Shown here piece by piece: positions 8,189 to 18,783 of a stretch of DNA of 37,749 nucleotides. Source of the DNA: Comamonadaceae bacterium (GTDB taxonomy: Bacteria > Pseudomonadota > Gammaproteobacteria > Burkholderiales > Burkholderiaceae_C); assembly GCA_947448375.1 (NCBI GenBank), contig CANFMY010000006.1, forward strand, positions 1 through 37,749. The letters are read 5' to 3'. The translations under genes and the position numbers were made by a program. The notes beneath the pieces were generated by a model that was not told the origin of the DNA, did not search any database, and worked only from the letters and a program-made list of their open reading frames with translations. Positions within the stretch are counted from its first letter, which is position 1. Each line of letters opens with the position of its first letter.

Positions 8189-10255
8189 TCACTCGGACGA
8201 TTGGGCTGTCACTTGTACCGCACAGTCGTAGAAGGTTGGCGCGCGGCCCAGGTCCGTCAGGGCCTGGCTGGTGAGTTCGTTCACGTTGGTGCCGTTCAAG
8301 CCATGGCGGCGCCACCAGATGCCCAAGCCCACCACCACGCCCGCTCGGGTGCGGTCGGTGACGCGGGCACGGCAGACATGACGTCCGCGCGCATTGAAGA
8401 CCGTCACGGTCTGACCGTCTTGCACACCGCGGGCCAGTGCGTCCTGCGGATGAATCTCCACCAGGGGTTCACCTTCGACATCACGCAGGCTGGTCACGTT
8501 GACGAAGGTCGAGTTCAGGAAGTGGCGTGCCGGTGGCGAGATCATGGCCAGCGGATACGTATCGCTTGAAGCCGGTGCCTCGTAATTGGGCAGGTAGTCG
8601 GGCAAGCCATCGAGGCCCAAGGCTTCAAGGCGCTCGCTCATGAATTCGCAACGCCCTGAGGGCGTGGGGAACTGTCCGTGAGCGAACGGGGCCTCGGGCC
8701 CGGGAATGCTGGCAAAGCCTTGTGCCATCAAGGTGGCGAAGGGCACAAACTCATGGCCGTCCGCTTGCGTCAATGCTTGGCGGCACAGGCTCTCGTCATC
8801 CTCGGCAAAGCACGCGTCATCAAACCCCATGTGGCGCGCCAGTGCACGGAAGATGTCGGTGTTGGTGCGGGCCTGGCCCAGTGGGGCAATGGCGGGTCGG
8901 TTCAGCACCACGTCAGTATGGCCATAGGTGCCATGCACGTCCCAGTGCTCGAGCTGGGTGGTGGCGGGCAGCAGGTAGTCGGCGTAGTCGGCGGTGTCGG
9001 TGCGAAAGTGCTCCAGCACCACCGTGAACAGGTCTTCGCGGGCGAAGCCCGCCACCACGCGCGCCGAGTCGGGTGCCACGGCCACCGGGTTGCTGTTGTA
9101 GACCACCAGCGCGCGCACCGGGGCATGGGGCGCATCAGGGGCGAGGTGGTTGCCAATGGTGCTCATGTTGAGCACGCGCGGTCGGCGCGAGCCCAGCAGA
9201 TCCGGGCGTTGCAGCGCCGCGGTGTTGAAACGCAGATGCCCCGAGTTGCTGAGCAACGCGCCACCCGCGCGATGTCGCCAGGCACCTGTCAAGGCCGGCA
9301 GGCAGGCGATAGCACGAACCGCATTGCCCCCGCCGCGTGCCCGCTGCACGCCATAGTTCAGGCGGATGGCCGCGGGTTGTGTGGTGCCGTAGTCGCGCGC
9401 CAGGCGCCGGATGGCGGGTGCGTCGAGTCCGCAGACCTCGGCGGCGCGCTCGGGTGGCCAGGTCAGGGCCCGGGCCTTGAGCTCGGGCCAGCCCAGCGTG
9501 TGTTGCGCCAGGTAGTCGTGGTCCAGCCAGTCATGCACGATCAACTCGTGCATGAGTGCCAGGGCCAGTGCGGCATCCGTGCCCGGTCGCAAGGCCAGGT
9601 GTTCGTCACACTTGTCGGCGGTTTCCGTGCGTCGCGGGTCGATGCAGACCAGCCGTGCGCCGTGGCGTTTGGCTTGCTGTGCCAGACGCCAGAAATGCAG
9701 GTTGCTGCCAACGGAATTGCTGCCCCAGATGAGGATCAGCTTGGCCTCGGCGAACCACTCCATCTTCATGCCCAGCTTGCCGCCCACGGTGTGCAACAGC
9801 GCCTCGGCTCCGGCACTCGCGCAGATGGTGCGGTCCAGGCGCGAGGCGCCCAGGCGGTGAAAAAACCGTGCAGCCATGGATTCGCCCTGCACCTGCCCCA
9901 TGGTGCCGGCGTAGCTGTAGGGCAGGATGGCTTCAGGGTCAACAGCCGCCAGATCCCCCAGGCGGCGGGCGATGTCTTGCAGGGCTTCATCCCAGGTGAC
10001 GGGCTCAAAGCGCGCGTTCGGGCCTTTGGGGCCCACGCGGCGCAGGGGCTGCAACAAGCGCTCAGGGTGGTAGGTGCGCTCGGTGTAGCGAGCCACCTTG
10101 GTGCACAGCACGCCGGCGGTGTGCGGATGGTCGGGGTTGCCCTGCACGCGCACCGCCACGCCCTCTTTCACGGTGGTGACCAGCGAGCAGGTGTCGGGGC
10201 AGTCGTGCGGGCAGGCGCCCAGGACCTGGGCGTCGGTCGGGGAGGGGTGCGTCAT
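8189..10255 (-). CDS. Molybdopterin-containing oxidoreductase with 4Fe-4S motif
   Basis: Likely start MTHPSPTDAQVLGACPHDCPDTCSLVTTV (ATG at 10255); C-x3-C-x3-C motif; GSNSVGSNLHFWRLAQQAKRHGARLVCIDPRRTETADKCD. Confidence 0.85.
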   Translation of the reverse strand: MTHPSPTDAQVLGACPHDCPDTCSLVTTVKEGVAVRVQGNPDHPHTAGVLCTKVARYTERTYHPERLLQPLRRVGPKGPNARFEPVTWDEALQDIARRLGDLAAVDPEAILPYSYAGTMGQVQGESMAARFFHRLGASRLDRTICASAGAEALLHTVGGKLGMKMEWFAEAKLILIWGSNSVGSNLHFWRLAQQAKRHGARLVCIDPRRTETADKCDEHLALRPGTDAALALALMHELIVHDWLDHDYLAQHTLGWPELKARALTWPPERAAEVCGLDAPAIRRLARDYGTTQPAAIRLNYGVQRARGGGNAVRAIACLPALTGAWRHRAGGALLSNSGHLRFNTAALQRPDLLGSRRPRVLNMSTIGNHLAPDAPHAPVRALVVYNSNPVAVAPDSARVVAGFAREDLFTVVLEHFRTDTADYADYLLPATTQLEHWDVHGTYGHTDVVLNRPAIAPLGQARTNTDIFRALARHMGFDDACFAEDDESLCRQALTQADGHEFVPFATLMAQGFASIPGPEAPFAHGQFPTPSGRCEFMSERLEALGLDGLPDYLPNYEAPASSDTYPLAMISPPARHFLNSTFVNVTSLRDVEGEPLVEIHPQDALARGVQDGQTVTVFNARGRHVCRARVTDRTRAGVVVGLGIWWRRHGLNGTNVNELTSQALTDLGRAPTFYDCAVQVTAQSSE

Positions 10256-10310
10256 GGGCGGATTGTGCCAGCGCTGGCGGCCTGTGTCGCCGCCCCTGCC
10301 CAGCCAGCGA

Positions 10311-11225
10311 TCAGTTGCCGCCAGATTCCACGAGGCAGGCGGCGTGGCGGTCCTGTCCCAGCAGCTGGACCAGTTGCTCCAGGGCCGGGCGCAAGGTCTT
10401 GGCCAGGGTGAACGGCGGGTTGACCAGGAAGACGCCACTGGCGGGCAGGCCGGGGCGCTGCACCTTGGTGTCGCCTTGCAGCGACACAGGCAGGGTGGAG
10501 GCCTTGCCCGACTTGACCGTCAGGGTGGCGTGCAGCCAGGACTTGCCGGCTTGTTGCGTGAGGGTGCGCAAGCGCTTGGGCAGGTCATGCGCTTCGGGGC
10601 GGCCAATGACCGGGTACCAGACCATGTAGGTGCCGGTGGGGAAGCGCTTGAGGCTGTCCTGGATGGTGGCTGCCACCCGCCCGTAGTCGGTCTTGAGTTC
10701 GTAGCTCGGATCGATGAGCACCAGGCCGCGGCGGCTGGGCGGCGGCAGGAATTTCTTCAGGCCGTCAAACCCGTCTTCGCGCAACACCGCCACGCGGCGC
10801 CCGGCATCGAGTTGTGCGACGTGCTGCTCCAGCAGCCGGGCATCACTGGGCAGTAACTCAAAGAGCTTGATTTTGTCTTGCTCTCTGAGTAAGTGATTGA
10901 TCACAAAGGGGGAGCCCGGGTAGCGCATCCACTGGCCGCGCGGGTTGAACTCGGCGACCAGGTCGAGGTAGTCTCTTATCAACGGGGAGAGCTCTCCCTG
11001 CAGTCCGGGCAGCGCCGTCACCAGCCGCTGCAGCCCGTCGAGCGCCTCTGCGCTGGTTTGCGCCCACTCACTGTCCAGCCTATACAAACCGGCACCCGCA
11101 TGGGTATCCACCGCCGTCAGCGGGACGGGTTTGTCGGCCAGGTAGCGCAGCACAGCCACCAGCACCAGGTGTTTGAGCACGTCGGCATGGTTGCCGGCAT
11201 GGAAGGCGTGGCGGTAACTGAACAT
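10311..11225 (-). CDS. rlmJ: 23S rRNA (adenine(2030)-N6)-methyltransferase RlmJ
   Basis: MFSYRHAFHAGNHADVLKHLVL; YPGSPFVINHLLREQDKIKLFELLPSDARLLEQH; VLIDPSYELKTDY; GVFLVNPPFTL. Confidence 0.92.
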   Translation of the reverse strand: MFSYRHAFHAGNHADVLKHLVLVAVLRYLADKPVPLTAVDTHAGAGLYRLDSEWAQTSAEALDGLQRLVTALPGLQGELSPLIRDYLDLVAEFNPRGQWMRYPGSPFVINHLLREQDKIKLFELLPSDARLLEQHVAQLDAGRRVAVLREDGFDGLKKFLPPPSRRGLVLIDPSYELKTDYGRVAATIQDSLKRFPTGTYMVWYPVIGRPEAHDLPKRLRTLTQQAGKSWLHATLTVKSGKASTLPVSLQGDTKVQRPGLPASGVFLVNPPFTLAKTLRPALEQLVQLLGQDRHAACLVESGGN

Positions 11226-11252
11226 GGGGGGGATGGTACTCCAGGGCCGGAC

Positions 11253-11263
11253 TGTTATAGAAT
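11253..11263 (+). promoter_or_regulatory. Putative extended -10 element of rplM-rpsI (TGTTATAGAAT)
   Basis: Extended -10-like sequence ~120 nt upstream of rplM; no clear -35. Confidence 0.4.
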
Positions 11264-11384
11264 GGAGGGCTTTCGCAGCGCCATGTGGCTCCGCGGCGAA
11301 AACTTCAACCCCACCTAAGAGGTTCCCATCAGAGGAACGCCGACCGTGGAAAAGAGCCCGCCAAACCAACTCAAGGAAATTTCC

Positions 11385-11813
11385 ATGTCTACGTTCAGCG
11401 CAAAACCCGCTGACGTGGTGCACGAGTGGTTTGTGATTGACGCCACCGACAAGGTGCTCGGACGTGTTGCCAGCGAAGCAGCACGCCGTTTGCGCGGCAA
11501 ACACAAGGCCATTTACACGCCCCACGTCGATACCGGCGACTACATTGTCGTCATCAACGCCTCCAAGATCCGTGTCACCGGCGCCAAAGAGCTGGACAAG
11601 GTCTACTACCGTCACTCGGGCTTTCCCGGCGGTATCTATGGCACCAACTTCCGCGACATGCAGGCCAAGCACCCCGGCCGCGCGCTCGAGAAGGCCGTCA
11701 AGGGCATGCTGCCCAAGGGCCCGCTCGGCTACGCCATGATCAAGAAGCTCAAGGTGTATGGCGGTGCTGAGCACCCCCACACCGCTCAGCAACCCAAAGT
11801 GTTGGAACTGTAA
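11385..11813 (+). CDS. rplM: 50S ribosomal protein L13
   Basis: [62 protein letters not shown]. Confidence 0.98.
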   Translation: MSTFSAKPADVVHEWFVIDATDKVLGRVASEAARRLRGKHKAIYTPHVDTGDYIVVINASKIRVTGAKELDKVYYRHSGFPGGIYGTNFRDMQAKHPGRALEKAVKGMLPKGPLGYAMIKKLKVYGGAEHPHTAQQPKVLEL

Positions 11814-11822
11814 GGAGCTCTC

Positions 11823-12215
11823 ATGATTGGTGAATGGAACAATGGCACCGGCCGTCGCAAATCCAGCGTCGCCCGCGTGTTTCTGAAAAAAGGCTCCGGC
11901 AAGATCACGATCAATGGCAAGGACATTTCGGCTTTCTTTGGCCGTCAAACCTCCATCATGATCGCCCGCCAGCCCCTGATGCTGACCAACCACGCCGAAA
12001 CGTTCGACGTGCAGGTCAATGTGCATGGCGGTGGCGAATCCGGCCAGGCCGGCGCTGTGCGCCACGGCATCACCCGTGCCCTGATCGACTACGACGCGAG
12101 CCTCAAGCCCGCCCTGTCGGCTGCCGGTTACGTCACCCGTGACGCCCGTGAAGTCGAACGTAAAAAGGTCGGTTTGCACTCTGCTCGCCGTCGCAAGCAG
12201 TTCAGCAAGCGCTGA
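11823..12215 (+). CDS. rpsI: 30S ribosomal protein S9
   Basis: [35 protein letters not shown]...[17 protein letters not shown]. Confidence 0.98.
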   Translation: MIGEWNNGTGRRKSSVARVFLKKGSGKITINGKDISAFFGRQTSIMIARQPLMLTNHAETFDVQVNVHGGGESGQAGAVRHGITRALIDYDASLKPALSAAGYVTRDAREVERKKVGLHSARRRKQFSKR

Positions 12216-12271
12216 TCCCGATGCCTCGGGGCCTGGGGGGCAGACGCCTTCCCTGCCCTGGGTCTTCACTC

Positions 12272-12305
12272 AAGCCGCCGTGGATCTCCCGGCGGCTTTT
12301 GTTTT
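12272..12305 (+). terminator. Rho-independent terminator after rpsI
   Basis: AAGCCGCCG-tggatctcc-CGGCGGCTT followed by TTGTTTT. Confidence 0.8.
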
Positions 12306-12417
12306 GGGACGACAGCGCCCGCCGCCCCTACACCCCCGGCCACTCCCGCGATACCCCTGCCGTCGGTATTGTTGAGAAAATTACGTTACTATTCCATTCC
12401 TATCAGAGGAAATTGCC

Positions 12418-12783
12418 ATGAGCGCTGTTGCCGAATCCCTGCCCACCGAGATGCCTGAACCGATTGTCTTCACCGACAGCGCGGCAGCCAAGGTGGCCGA
12501 CCTGATCGCCGAGGAAGGCAACCCCGACCTCAAATTGCGCGTGTTCGTGCAGGGCGGCGGTTGTTCGGGTTTCCAGTACGGTTTCACCTTTGATGAAGTC
12601 GTCAACGACGACGACACCACCATGACCAAGCATGGCGTGTCGTTGCTGATCGACGCCATGAGCTACCAGTACCTGCTGGGCGCCGAAATCGACTACAAGG
12701 AAGATTTGCAAGGCGCGCAGTTCGTCATCAAAAACCCCAATGCCACCACCACCTGCGGGTGTGGCTCTTCGTTCTCGGTCTGA
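12418..12783 (+). CDS. erpA: Iron-sulfur cluster insertion protein ErpA
   Basis: A-type carrier: [13 protein letters not shown]...[15 protein letters not shown]...[12 protein letters not shown]. Confidence 0.93.
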   Translation: MSAVAESLPTEMPEPIVFTDSAAAKVADLIAEEGNPDLKLRVFVQGGGCSGFQYGFTFDEVVNDDDTTMTKHGVSLLIDAMSYQYLLGAEIDYKEDLQGAQFVIKNPNATTTCGCGSSFSV

Positions 12784-12784
12784 T

Positions 12785-13897
12785 TCAGGCGGGGTAAACA
12801 GCGCCCAGCACGCGCGCTCCGCGCGCGCCGGTCACGGGCGGCCAGTTACCGGCTTGGCGATTGACGGTCTGCTGTGCCAGCCAGGCAAAAGCAGCCGCTT
12901 CCACTTGCAAGGGCGGCAGGCCCGCCTCCCCCGACTCCACCACTTCACCTCCGGTCAGTCCTTCGCGCAGCTGTTGCATCAGATGCAGGTTGAGGGCTCC
13001 GCCGCCACACACGATGAGTCGTTGGCAGCTCGGGCTGTGTGCTGCCAAAGCCTGCAAGCTGGCCTGGACCGTGAAGGCGGTGAGCGTGGCCTGGATGTCT
13101 GGGGGTGACAGTTCGGCGTGTGAGCGCAGACGATCAGTCAGCCAGCCCGGGTTGAACAAATCCCGCCCCGTGCTTTTGGGGGGCGGTAGCTGCAGAAACG
13201 GCTCGGCCATCAAATGCGCCAGCAGGGCCTGCTGGACCTGTCCACTGGCCGCCCAGTGGCCATCCCGATCGAAGGCCTGGCCGGTGTGGGTGTGACACCA
13301 GTGATCCATCAGCAGGTTGCCCGGGCCACAGTCAAACCCCAGCACCTCGCCCTGTGGTCCCAGCAGACTGAGGTTGGCGATGCCACCCAGGTTCAGCACC
13401 GCGGTGTGCTGCCCGGGACGACCAAAGACACGCTGATGAAACGCCGGCACCAGGGGAGCTCCTTGTCCGCCTGCTGCCACGTCCCGACTGCGAAAGTCGG
13501 CCACCACGTCAATGCCGCACCGCTCGGCCAGCAAGGCTGGCTGGTTCAACTGCAGGGTGTAGCCCGTGCCGTCGTGGAGTCCGGGTTGGTGACGCACGGT
13601 CTGACCGTGGGCGCCAATGGCGCGCACCTCACGGGCGGTCATCCCGGTCTGTTGCAGCAAATCGTTGACCACGCGGGCATAGACCTCCACCAGCGCGTTG
13701 GCCGCCAGCGCGGCACGGTGCAGTTCGTTGGGGCCCGGCGTGTTGAGAGCCTGCAATTCGGCGCGCAGCGGGCCCTCAAAGGGGGCGCTGGCATGCGCCA
13801 GCACATGAAAGGGGGTGTCGCAGCGGGCCAGAACTCCATCCACCCCATCAAGCGAGGTGCCCGACATCAGGCCGATGAAACAGCCTGCGGAACTCAC
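12785..13897 (-). CDS. anmK: Anhydro-N-acetylmuramic acid kinase
   Basis: GTG start at 13897; CFIGLMSGTSLDGVDGVLA; GAHGQTVRH; LNLGGIANLSLL; GPGNLLMDHW; LIVCGGGALNLHLM. Confidence 0.92.
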   Translation of the reverse strand: MSSAGCFIGLMSGTSLDGVDGVLARCDTPFHVLAHASAPFEGPLRAELQALNTPGPNELHRAALAANALVEVYARVVNDLLQQTGMTAREVRAIGAHGQTVRHQPGLHDGTGYTLQLNQPALLAERCGIDVVADFRSRDVAAGGQGAPLVPAFHQRVFGRPGQHTAVLNLGGIANLSLLGPQGEVLGFDCGPGNLLMDHWCHTHTGQAFDRDGHWAASGQVQQALLAHLMAEPFLQLPPPKSTGRDLFNPGWLTDRLRSHAELSPPDIQATLTAFTVQASLQALAAHSPSCQRLIVCGGGALNLHLMQQLREGLTGGEVVESGEAGLPPLQVEAAAFAWLAQQTVNRQAGNWPPVTGARGARVLGAVYPA

Positions 13898-15357
13898 TGA
13901 ATGCTGGCGACCTGCAACGTGGCCGCTGCGCTCAGATCGACGCGAGCGGCAGCGGCCTGCTGGAGGAACTGGGCGCGGGCGTGCTCGGGCACGGGGATCG
14001 ATTCGCTCTGGCGAGCCATCAGCAACGGGTCTTTTTGCTGCCCATTGACGCGGAACTCGAAGTGCAAGTGCGGACCCGTGGCCCAGCCGGTGGCGCCCAC
14101 TGCGCCCAGTGTCTGGCTCTGACCCACCGACTGCCCCCGCTTGACATCGATGCGGCTGAGGTGGGCATAGACCGTTGAATGACCGTTGCGGTGCTTGACC
14201 ATGACCATGTTGCCGAAGCCGTTTTGCCAGCCAGCAGTCTCCACCACGCCATCGCCCACGGCGCGCACCGGCGTTCCAGTGGGCGCGCCATAGTCCACGC
14301 CCAGGTGGGCGCGCCAGGTTTGCAGGATGGGGTGAAAGCGCATCTTGAACCCGCTGGTCACGCGCGAGAAGGCCAGGGGGGAGGCCAGGTAGGCGCGACG
14401 CAGGTTCTGGCCATTCATGTTGTAGTAGTCGCCGCGGGCGGCGCCAGCTTCCTGGAACCACACGGCCTGGAAGGTTTTGCCGTTGTTGACAAATTCGGCG
14501 GACAGGACGCGACCGGCACGCAGCGGCTCACCATCGGCTTCCAGGCTTTCGTAGACCACCGAAAAACGGTCATCGCGGCGCAGCGCGCGGTGGAAATCGA
14601 TGTCGCCAGCAAAAATGTCAGCCAACTGGGTGGCAACGTGGTCGGGAATGCGCGCGTCGTCGGTGGCCGCGAAGAGCGAGGTTTGAATGGTGCCACCCGC
14701 CATGCGAGTGGTGGCCTGCAGTTTGCCGGTGTCCTGTCGCGCCACAAATCCGTTGGCGTCGCGTTCAATGGTCAGACGCTCAAACTCGAGGGCATCGTCA
14801 CGCGCCATCCAGCGCACGGTCAGTTGTTGCAGGCGATGCAGGTCGTCGGCCTCGGCCGTGACCAGCCGACCGGCACGTCCCAGCAGGGCTTTGCGGGCCA
14901 GCGGGTTGGTGCGAACAAAGTCGGCGGCAGCAGGGTCGGCCAGACCGAGTCGGCGCAGCAAGCCATCCGCGCTGTCGCTGGAGCGGGTGGTATCCGAGCG
15001 GTACAGGCGCAGGGGCGCAGCCGTGTTGGCGGCCGTCAGTTGGCTGGAGAGGTCCAATGACAGAGGCTGCACGATTTCGCGGACCGGCAGATCTGCGGCG
15101 TCCGGGCCAAGGGCCGCCACCGCGTAGGAACCGCCGGCACCAATCAGCATGACCGACGCAACAGCCAGACCGATCCGCCGCGGATGCTCATGACGCAATT
15201 GCGCGAACTGCTGGCGACACAGGCCGGCAGTCTCTCGCAAAGTGTTCAGCAACGACGACAGGAACGGATGCAAACCACAACTCCAAGGAACCCGATGCAA
15301 CGGGTTGCTCACGCCAGCGGGCACAAGCTGCCAGCGCACAAAAGGAAGACACGCCAC
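13894..15357 (-). CDS. M23 family metallopeptidase (murein endopeptidase-like); N-terminal start uncertain (TTG near 15270 is an alternative)
   Basis: HLGVDYGAPTGTPVRAVGDGVVETAGWQNGFGNMVMVKHRNGHSTVYAHLSRI...GATGWATGPHLHFEFRVNG; 4-nt overlap with anmK. Confidence 0.88.
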   Translation of the reverse strand: MACLPFVRWQLVPAGVSNPLHRVPWSCGLHPFLSSLLNTLRETAGLCRQQFAQLRHEHPRRIGLAVASVMLIGAGGSYAVAALGPDAADLPVREIVQPLSLDLSSQLTAANTAAPLRLYRSDTTRSSDSADGLLRRLGLADPAAADFVRTNPLARKALLGRAGRLVTAEADDLHRLQQLTVRWMARDDALEFERLTIERDANGFVARQDTGKLQATTRMAGGTIQTSLFAATDDARIPDHVATQLADIFAGDIDFHRALRRDDRFSVVYESLEADGEPLRAGRVLSAEFVNNGKTFQAVWFQEAGAARGDYYNMNGQNLRRAYLASPLAFSRVTSGFKMRFHPILQTWRAHLGVDYGAPTGTPVRAVGDGVVETAGWQNGFGNMVMVKHRNGHSTVYAHLSRIDVKRGQSVGQSQTLGAVGATGWATGPHLHFEFRVNGQQKDPLLMARQSESIPVPEHARAQFLQQAAAARVDLSAAATLQVASIQ

Positions 15358-15380
15358 GTAAAATCGTGGACGAAGCCAGC

Positions 15381-15408
15381 ATTATAGCGGGCAAGCCCCA
15401 ACCTGCAA
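15381..15408 (-). promoter_or_regulatory. Putative sigma70 promoter for the M23 gene (TTGCAG-16-TATAAT, minus strand)
   Basis: Minus-strand perfect TATAAT with -35-like TTGCAG and a 16-nt spacer. Confidence 0.45.
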
Positions 15409-15434
15409 GCCTTTGGAAAATCCAAAAAACTCAT

Positions 15435-16697
15435 ATGAATCAACCCCTTGCGTCGCACAATGAATCTTCTGCCAGTGGTCGGGCCGCCTATCCGGTGACT
15501 GACCGGGTACAGGAAGCCCTGGCGGTGAGCCTGCGCGGCTGCGAGGAATTGATCCCGCAGGACGAGTGGGTGCGCAAGCTGGCACGTTCGGAGGCGACCG
15601 GACAAGCGCTGCGCATCAAGCTGGGCCTGGACCCCACCGCGCCCGATATCCACATCGGTCACACGGTCGTGCTCAACAAGATGCGGCAACTGCAAGACCT
15701 GGGGCACCAGGTGATTTTCCTGATCGGCGACTTCACCACCATGATCGGTGACCCGTCAGGTCGCAACAGCACGCGCCCCCCGCTCACGCGCGAGCAAATC
15801 GAGTCCAATGCCCAGACCTACTACAAGCAGGCCAGCCTGGTGCTGGACCCGGCTCGCACCGAGATTCGCTACAACAGCGAGTGGAGCGATCCGCTGGGCG
15901 CGCGCGGCATGATCCAGCTCGCGGCCAAGTACACCGTGGCCCGCATGATGGAGCGCGACGATTTCAACAAGCGCTTCAAGGGCGGCCAGTCGATCAGCGT
16001 GCATGAGTTCCTGTATCCGCTGATGCAAGGGTACGACAGTGTGGCCCTCAAGTCCGACCTGGAGCTCGGCGGCACCGACCAAAAATTCAACTTGCTGGTG
16101 GGGCGTCACCTGCAGCAGGAATACGGGCAGGAGCCCCAGTGCATTCTGACCATGCCGTTGCTCGAGGGGCTGGACGGCGTGGACAAGATGTCCAAGAGCA
16201 AGAACAACTACATCGGCATCACCGAGGACGCCAACACCATGTTTGCCAAGGTGTTGTCCATCAGTGACGACTTGATGTGGCGCTGGTTCACCTTGCTCAG
16301 CTTTCGCTCGATGTCCGAGATTGATGCGTTGCGCCGCGAGATCGAGGGCGGGCGCAACCCCAAAGACGCCAAGGTGCTGCTGGCCAAGGAAATCACCGCA
16401 CGCTTTCACAGCGCAGCGGCTGCCGATGCTGCCGAGCAGGACTTCATCAACCGCAGCCGTGGCGGCGTGCCGGACGAGATTCCCGAGGTGTCACTGGACG
16501 GCGCGCCGATGGGCATCGGCGCCTTGTTGAAATCAGCGGGTCTCGCGCCCTCCACCAGCGAAGCCCATCGCTTGATCGAGGGCGGGGGCGTGCGGGTGGA
16601 TTCCGCCGTGGTGTCGGACAAGGGCCTGAAGCTCAGCGCCGGCACGTATGTGGTGCAGGTGGGCAAGCGCAAGTTCTCGCGCGTGACCCTGCGGTGA
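15435..16697 (+). CDS. tyrS: Tyrosyl-tRNA synthetase
   Basis: LGLDPTAPDIHIGHTVVLNKMRQLQDLGHQVIFLIGDFT; KMSKS; C-terminal S4 domain. Confidence 0.96.
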   Translation: MNQPLASHNESSASGRAAYPVTDRVQEALAVSLRGCEELIPQDEWVRKLARSEATGQALRIKLGLDPTAPDIHIGHTVVLNKMRQLQDLGHQVIFLIGDFTTMIGDPSGRNSTRPPLTREQIESNAQTYYKQASLVLDPARTEIRYNSEWSDPLGARGMIQLAAKYTVARMMERDDFNKRFKGGQSISVHEFLYPLMQGYDSVALKSDLELGGTDQKFNLLVGRHLQQEYGQEPQCILTMPLLEGLDGVDKMSKSKNNYIGITEDANTMFAKVLSISDDLMWRWFTLLSFRSMSEIDALRREIEGGRNPKDAKVLLAKEITARFHSAAAADAAEQDFINRSRGGVPDEIPEVSLDGAPMGIGALLKSAGLAPSTSEAHRLIEGGGVRVDSAVVSDKGLKLSAGTYVVQVGKRKFSRVTLR

Positions 16698-17605
16698 GCA
16701 TGAGTCCCAAGGGCTGGTTGGCGGTCTCGGCCATCGTGGCGCTGGTCACGATCGCGCTCAAGACACTGGCCTGGTGGGTGACCGATTCCATCGGTCTGTT
16801 GTCGGATGCGATGGAGTCGGTGGTCAACCTGGCCAGCGCCATGTTCGGCCTGCTGATGGTGACCCTGGCGGCACAGCCCGCTGACGAGGAGCATCCCTAC
16901 GGTCACCACAAGGCCGAATATTTTTCGGCCGGCTTCGAGGGCATTCTCATTCTGGTGGCAGCACTGGGCATCATCTGGGCGGCGCTGCACCGCTTGTGGG
17001 ACCCGCAACCGGTGGAGCAGATTGGCTTGGGCTTGGGGCTGTCGATCGTCAGTTCGGCCCTGAACGGTTGGCTCGCCTGGGTGCTGTTTCGTGCCGCACG
17101 GCAGCACCGCTCCATTGCGCTGGAGGCCGATGCCAAGCATCTGGTGTCGGATGTGTGGACGTCGGCAGGGGTGGTGGTCGGCATGGTGATGGTCAGCCTG
17201 AGCGGCTGGTTGTGGCTGGACGCCGCGGTGGCCATCGGGGTGGCGTTGAACATCCTGCGCGAGGGCGTGCACCTGGTGTGGCGCGCGTCACAGGGGCTGA
17301 TGGACCAGGCGGTCGAGCCCGAGGTGCAGGCCCAAATTCACGCCGTGCTGGCCGAGTTCGAATACCAGCGGGGCGAAGCGCAGATCGTGCGGTTTGACCA
17401 TGTCACCACCCGCAAGGCTGGCCAGCGCCGTTTTGTGGACCTGCACCTGCACATGCCGGCCAGTTGGACGCTGGGCCGTGCGGCAGCCCTGCGCTTGAGT
17501 GTGGAGCAAGCCTTGATGAGCGCGGTGCCGGGCTTGCGGGCCTCCATTCAGTTGCTGCCCAGCGATGTGGAAGCCCACGCGGGTGACGAAAAGGATTTGC
17601 TGTGA
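16694..17605 (+). CDS. Cation diffusion facilitator family transporter
   Basis: [70 protein letters not shown]. Confidence 0.92.
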   Translation: MSMSPKGWLAVSAIVALVTIALKTLAWWVTDSIGLLSDAMESVVNLASAMFGLLMVTLAAQPADEEHPYGHHKAEYFSAGFEGILILVAALGIIWAALHRLWDPQPVEQIGLGLGLSIVSSALNGWLAWVLFRAARQHRSIALEADAKHLVSDVWTSAGVVVGMVMVSLSGWLWLDAAVAIGVALNILREGVHLVWRASQGLMDQAVEPEVQAQIHAVLAEFEYQRGEAQIVRFDHVTTRKAGQRRFVDLHLHMPASWTLGRAAALRLSVEQALMSAVPGLRASIQLLPSDVEAHAGDEKDLL

Positions 17606-18075
17606 TCGGACTGCTGCAGCGTGTGCGCGAAGCCCGGGTTTGCATTGCGGGCGAGGTGGTGGGCGAGATTGACGGCGGGCTGTTGCTGCTGGTGTGCGCC
17701 GAACGAGGTGACACCGAGCTACAAGCCGAGAAGCTCCTCACCAAGTTGCTCAAGCTGCGCATCTTCAGTGATGAACAGGGCAAGATGAACCTTTCCCTGC
17801 AGGACCGTCTGGCCGCGGCGCAGCCGGCAGGGCTGTTGATCGTGAGTCAGTTCACGCTCGCCGCCGACACCTCGGCAGGCAACCGGCCCAGCTTCACACA
17901 GGCGGCACCGCCTGCGGAGGGCGAGCGGTTGTATGACGGGCTGGTGCAACGCGCGCGCAGCCTGCATCCCCATGTGCAGACAGGTCGGTTTGGTGCCGAC
18001 ATGCAAGTCGAGTTAGTCAACGACGGGCCCGTCACCATCCCGATGCGGATCGCGCCGCCGGCATCGCCAACCTAG
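17602..18075 (+). CDS. dtd: D-aminoacyl-tRNA deacylase
   Basis: [73 protein letters not shown]. Confidence 0.95.
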   Translation: MIGLLQRVREARVCIAGEVVGEIDGGLLLLVCAERGDTELQAEKLLTKLLKLRIFSDEQGKMNLSLQDRLAAAQPAGLLIVSQFTLAADTSAGNRPSFTQAAPPAEGERLYDGLVQRARSLHPHVQTGRFGADMQVELVNDGPVTIPMRIAPPASPT

Positions 18076-18108
18076 TCGCTTCTCGCTTGCAGATGGCAGA
18101 TTCAAGCG

Positions 18109-18783
18109 TCAGCCGTGCCAGGGCCTGCCGCGCATCCACGCCTGATCCGCATGCCGCAACACGGACAGATCGCCGCGCGTGTCGCCATAGGCGTGCAACT
18201 CCCAGGCTTCGCGCGGCTGGCCTTGCTGGGCAAACCAGGCTTGCAACCGTCGCCATTTTTCCTCGCCGTGGCAGTTGGGTGTGGACATCTGTCCGGTGCA
18301 GCGTCCGTCCTGCATCGCCAGTCCGGTGCAGATCAGGTGGGGAATGTCCAGGGCCCGCGCCACTGCGCCCAGATACACATCCGCAGAGGCGCTCAGCAGC
18401 ACGCAGGTATGCCCGGCTTGCTGGTGCGCCTGCAACTCGTCCAGGGCCCAGGTGTTGAGGTGGCGAGGCAGCCACGTCTGCACCAGACGCTCGGCGCTCT
18501 TGTCGAGCCCATCTTGCGGCGCTCCGCGCAAGGTCTGTTGCAACAAGGCCGCCTTGGCCTGGTGGTTGGACACCAGGCGCAGCACATACGCCATCAGCAC
18601 CGGGGCCTGTCGCACCAGGGCCCACCCCCAACCCCGTGTACCCAGATGAAGATGCAAAAACGCGCCCAGGCTATCGGCCGTGGTGAGCGTGCCGTCAAAG
18701 TCGAACACGGCCAGCACCGGGCGTTCGGTGGCGGCAATCGTCTCGGCCGTCGCATGGGAGCGCTCGGTCATCGGCCCACTCAT
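18109..18783 (-). CDS. HAD-IB family phosphatase (SerB-like)
   Basis: AVFDFDGTLTTADSLGAFL; LLSASADVYL; YGDTRGDLSVLRHAD; ATG at 18783 overlaps stop of upstream GT39 gene (ATGA). Confidence 0.88.
   Translation of the reverse strand: MSGPMTERSHATAETIAATERPVLAVFDFDGTLTTADSLGAFLHLHLGTRGWGWALVRQAPVLMAYVLRLVSNHQAKAALLQQTLRGAPQDGLDKSAERLVQTWLPRHLNTWALDELQAHQQAGHTCVLLSASADVYLGAVARALDIPHLICTGLAMQDGRCTGQMSTPNCHGEEKWRRLQAWFAQQGQPREAWELHAYGDTRGDLSVLRHADQAWMRGRPWHG

Noticed and set aside
8678-10411. 577-aa plus-strand ORF antisense to the molybdopterin oxidoreductase
   Set aside because: No recognisable domain; shadow ORF opposite a well-supported CDS.
11226-12269. N-terminal extension of the 652-aa minus ORF across rplM/rpsI
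   Set aside because: rlmJ clearly starts at MFSYRHAFHAGNHADVLKH (11225); the extension is antisense to ribosomal protein genes.
13898-14461. N-terminal extension of the 558-aa minus ORF upstream of anmK
   Set aside because: Overlaps the M23 peptidase in another frame; GTG at 13897 gives a normal AnmK N-terminus.
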